A DNA stretch of 64,000 nucleotides, taken from positions 1 through 64,000 of the forward strand of contig NZ_BNCK01000011.1 in the NCBI RefSeq assembly GCF_014656435.1, given 5' to 3'. Of the stretch, positions 61,625-64,000 are shown piece by piece. The stretch is from Thalassotalea marina (GTDB lineage Bacteria; Pseudomonadota; Gammaproteobacteria; Enterobacterales; Alteromonadaceae). The notes beneath the pieces are model-generated. The model had not been told where the DNA came from. It did no database searches and saw only the letters and a program-made list of their open reading frames with translations. The position numbers and the translations under genes were made by a program. Positions within the stretch are counted from its first letter, which is position 1, and every line of letters starts with the position of its first letter.

Positions 61625-63427
61625 CTATTTCTCTGCAAACTGAGCACTTTCAGCGCTAAGTAACTTCTCGAAATCTTCTGCTGGTAGCGGTTTAGAGAAG
61701 TAATATCCCTGATAGGCAACACAACCTTCTGAGCGCAACAAATCAAGCTGTTCACTGGTTTCCACACCTTCAGCAATCGTTTGTAAACCTAAATTGTCTG
61801 CCAACTGAATAATCGTACGAACGATCATGTGAGCTTTTTTATTATCAGTACAGTGATCGATAAAGCTTTTATCGATTTTTAACGTATGCAAGGGTAGGTT
61901 GGTCAGTTGTGATAGTGATGAATAATGAGTACCAAAATCATCTAGCGCCAATTTGTAGCCACATTGTCTAAGCTGCGACATCACATTGACATGCATTCGT
62001 TGTGAATCCATTAAAGCACTTTCTGTTTGTTCTAACTCTATCCACTGCGGCATACAATTAGCTTCCGTTATGATGTTGTTGAGCTTTTTAATAAAGCCGC
62101 TATCAGTAAGTTGCTTGGTTGATACATTAATGGCAATACTCGACATCTCTGACTGCGCTTTAAATTTGATAAAATCGGTGCAAGCTTGCTTTGCAATCCA
62201 ATAACCAATTTCACAAATATCACCAGATGCCTCGGCGATAGGAATAAATTCTAATGGACTAATAAAGCCGTATTTAGGGTGTTGCCAACGAATTAATGCC
62301 TCGGCCGAAAATACTTTATTGCTATTGATACATACTTTAGGTTGATAATGTAAAACCAACTGGTTTTTTTGCACTGCAAGTTTTAAATCGGCTTCCAGCT
62401 CATGATAACGAATGGTTTTTTCTGTTAAATGCTGTTGGTAAAAGGCATAGGTATTTTTACCTTCAGCTTTTGCTTTATACATAGCCAAGTCAGATTTGAT
62501 CGCCAAAGATTCACTGTCTTGTGCGTCAGTTGGAAAGATGGCAATACCAATGCTAGAGGAAATAAAATAGTGCTTATTTTCTAACTCGTATGGCTGTTCA
62601 GCCAATGAAACAATCTCTTCTGCCAAATGTTCAGCTGTACGTTTAATCTTCGTAGTAGGCGCTAACAAATAAGCAAATTCATCACCGCTTAATCTAAATA
62701 ACTCAACACTTGCGTCACATAATGACTCTAATCTTCTGGCAACTTGTTTTAAGGCTTGATCGCCCATGATGTGCCCTAACTGATCGTTTATCTTTTTAAA
62801 GCCATCAAGATCGATAGAAAGTAAGGCAAATTGTTGCTCTGGTTTATCAACTAGTTGCAATTGTAAATATTCGATTGCTTCACGGTAACTTTTGCGATTT
62901 TTTAATCCAGTAAGATAATCGGTATAACTTTCTTGCCTAAACAGTAACATTTGACGTTTAGCTTGTTGATGGAAGTACGACATGGTGCAGGCAAACGCTG
63001 TCACTAGGACCATTTCGAAACTATCTTCAAATACATCAAAAAAAGGTGTTTGGCCTAAAGAGTATCCGTATGCTGTGGTAAGTCCTAGCGCAATTAATAG
63101 CGGGATAAAGGAGCCTGGAAATATCATTAAGAATAACAGCGGAATGAAGTGATATATTTCCTCTATGTCTTCTATATCCTGAATATAAAGGTGCCCAACA
63201 GAAAAAATTGCAACAAAGCCAATGAAGCTAAAACCAACGGCTAAATGTTTATTGTTTTTTAAAAAGTAAGCTAATGCTAATGATATGGAAAAAATGCAAT
63301 AGAGGACTTGCGCGCCCAGTGGTTGATCGCGTATCAATAAAGCCAAGCTGCAGGCAGCCAATAAAAGTAGAAATGCAGTATGCGCTAAATTTGTTAGCCA
63401 GCGCTCTTGTTGGTACAAACTCACCAT
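61625..63427 (-). CDS. Membrane GGDEF/EAL protein
   Basis: This 600-aa protein has about six N-terminal helices (15-165), a GGDEF domain with SGDEF in place of GGDEF (247-251), and an EAL domain with EAL at 376-378, DDFGTHYSSL and KIDKSFI. The EAL side looks intact, so cyclic di-GMP hydrolysis is expected; the cyclase side may be impaired or regulatory. It is convergent with the PhoX-like gene with 20 bp between stops. Confidence 0.92.
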   Translation of the reverse strand: MVSLYQQERWLTNLAHTAFLLLLAACSLALLIRDQPLGAQVLYCIFSISLALAYFLKNNKHLAVGFSFIGFVAIFSVGHLYIQDIEDIEEIYHFIPLLFLMIFPGSFIPLLIALGLTTAYGYSLGQTPFFDVFEDSFEMVLVTAFACTMSYFHQQAKRQMLLFRQESYTDYLTGLKNRKSYREAIEYLQLQLVDKPEQQFALLSIDLDGFKKINDQLGHIMGDQALKQVARRLESLCDASVELFRLSGDEFAYLLAPTTKIKRTAEHLAEEIVSLAEQPYELENKHYFISSSIGIAIFPTDAQDSESLAIKSDLAMYKAKAEGKNTYAFYQQHLTEKTIRYHELEADLKLAVQKNQLVLHYQPKVCINSNKVFSAEALIRWQHPKYGFISPLEFIPIAEASGDICEIGYWIAKQACTDFIKFKAQSEMSSIAINVSTKQLTDSGFIKKLNNIITEANCMPQWIELEQTESALMDSQRMHVNVMSQLRQCGYKLALDDFGTHYSSLSQLTNLPLHTLKIDKSFIDHCTDNKKAHMIVRTIIQLADNLGLQTIAEGVETSEQLDLLRSEGCVAYQGYYFSKPLPAEDFEKLLSAESAQFAEK

Positions 63428-63602
63428 CCCCTATATTTTTTCGGTGTTACGTGTCGTTTTAAATATCAATGGTTTTGGCGCAAGCCTATTATGTTACTTG
63501 TCGCAAAAATAAAAAACTTGAGCTAGATCAATAAAAGGTATTTTAGTCGCTTTTTATCGTCGGTGAAATTGATGAAATGTGTTTTATGTGCGTTAACTCA
63601 TG

Positions 63603-63637
63603 TTTAAGACGGTTTAAACAATTGAAGCCGTCTTAAA
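63603..63637 (-). terminator. Hairpin after the small membrane gene
   Basis: TTTAAGACGG (63603-63612) pairs with CCGTCTTAAA (63628-63637), 18 bp after the stop at 63655. The rest of 63428-63602 shows nothing clear. Confidence 0.5.
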
Positions 63638-63654
63638 ATAATACGAGTTTCAAT

Positions 63655-63861
63655 TTACAAGGTTTTTTTAGGAGGGATAAACATTAACTTATACAATTTA
63701 AAACCAGTTACTGTGATCAAGATAAAGGCTACATCAAAAATAATGTAATACATGATCTCAGTTGTCCAAATGCTGTTTGTTTCGCTAGCGTAGGCACCAC
63801 TCATAGCCGACGGTAAAAATGTTATTGCCAAGACACTCATTAAAAATTTGAAAATTTGCAT
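63655..63861 (-). CDS. Small membrane protein, unknown
   Basis: A 68-aa protein with a signal-like N terminus (1-25, ...GAYAS) and one further hydrophobic helix (about 37-58) ending in a short basic tail. No family is recognised. The ribosome-binding site is weak. A Fur-box-like sequence about 70 bp upstream suggests iron control. Confidence 0.5.
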   Translation of the reverse strand: MQIFKFLMSVLAITFLPSAMSGAYASETNSIWTTEIMYYIIFDVAFILITVTGFKLYKLMFIPPKKTL

Positions 63862-63931
63862 AACAGAGCCAAGTGTTTGTTAACAGATAAAGCAAAATAG
63901 TGCTGGCAGTATATCGTCATTTTATTTAAAT

Positions 63932-63950
63932 GCAAATAATTATCATTAAC
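63932..63950 (-). promoter_or_regulatory. Fur-box-like sequence
   Basis: On the minus strand GTTAATGATAATTATTTGC matches the 19-bp Fur consensus GATAATGATAATCATTATC at 14 positions, including the central ATGATAAT. It lies in the presumed promoter of the small membrane gene. Confidence 0.45.
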
Positions 63951-63971
63951 TTTGTTTTGAGGCGATAAAAA

Positions 63972-63993
63972 GCGCTTGTTATAAAACAAGCGC
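63972..63993 (-). terminator. Terminator of a minus-strand gene beyond the window
   Basis: GCGCTTGTT (63972-63980) and AACAAGCGC (63985-63993) form a 9-bp stem with a 4-nt loop. On the minus strand it is followed by TTTTT, so it ends a gene lying to the right of the window. Confidence 0.75.
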
Positions 63994-64000
63994 CATTTTC

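Noticed and set aside
1-64000. CRISPR arrays, tRNA genes, prophage or integron features
   Set aside because: No regularly spaced repeats, cloverleaf-like sequences, integrase or phage genes were seen on reading both strands.

Overview
The window is chromosomal DNA from a marine gammaproteobacterium of the Alteromonadales, most likely Colwelliaceae (Thalassotalea/Colwellia-like). This rests on AT-rich base composition, gene content (TonB receptor with TPR-sulfotransferase, BCCT and Na+-coupled transporters, NhaA, many chemotaxis and GGDEF proteins) and protein style; it is inference, not a database match. I see no tRNA, CRISPR array, prophage, plasmid or transposase gene.

Layout. 1-447: end of an rRNA operon (a 5S-like remnant, a strong terminator, and two diverged hairpin-rich repeats). 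448-1652: secreted intradiol dioxygenase-like protein and a cytochrome b561. 1742-10796: an ABC ATPase with a giant permease/M1-peptidase fusion, a TPR protein, small proteins and a membrane LytTR regulator, facing a divergent LytS/LytR-type two-component pair. 10811-11398: PagL-like lipid A deacylase. 11648-16185: histidine utilisation (hutU, hutH, divergent LysR). 16299-24577: a stress-type block with VC0807-like protein, a phosphatase/diacylglycerol-kinase fusion, hemerythrin, DUF1328 and a sigma-54 activator flanked by two sigma-54-like promoters; one of these precedes a 156-aa protein, gdhA and nhaA. 24884-28974: an overlooked 54-aa ORF, putP, proB and proA. With gdhA and nhaA these form a plausible salt/osmotic-stress set: Na+ export, glutamate formation, proline uptake and proline synthesis.

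29270-31225 is a chemoreceptor. 31301-36315 is a tight five-gene operon not matched to any pathway I know: a signal-peptide/one-TM protein, a sodium:solute symporter, an overlooked 40-aa membrane ORF, an aspartate-carbamoyltransferase paralogue whose aspartate-binding Arg/Gln positions are replaced, and a glutamine-dependent asparagine synthetase, with a divergent MarR gene. This is my best candidate for an undescribed system. 37262-40217: hybrid histidine kinase and PAS-GGDEF protein. 40477-47063: BCCT transporter, TonB-dependent receptor, TPR-sulfotransferase. 47090-51451: D-lactate dehydrogenase and a chemoreceptor. 51559-54094: AraC regulator, DUF2306 and HPP membrane proteins. 54451-58530: a bufferin-type operon (YHS protein, BufA, BufB, BufC, TlpA-like thioredoxin) behind an AraC regulator, with a TetR gene and a perfect 18-bp palindrome. 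59330-63861: DoxX, TAT-exported PhoX-like protein, GGDEF/EAL protein and a small membrane protein behind a Fur-box-like site.

Two families of non-coding mobile elements are visible. Family 1 has copies at 19247-19414 and 40229-40435 in opposite orientation. Family 2 has one copy at 59330-59598. In two cases the element's terminal repeat supplies the stop codon of the neighbouring gene. Starts were moved from the longest reading frame where a clear ribosome-binding site supports a downstream codon.
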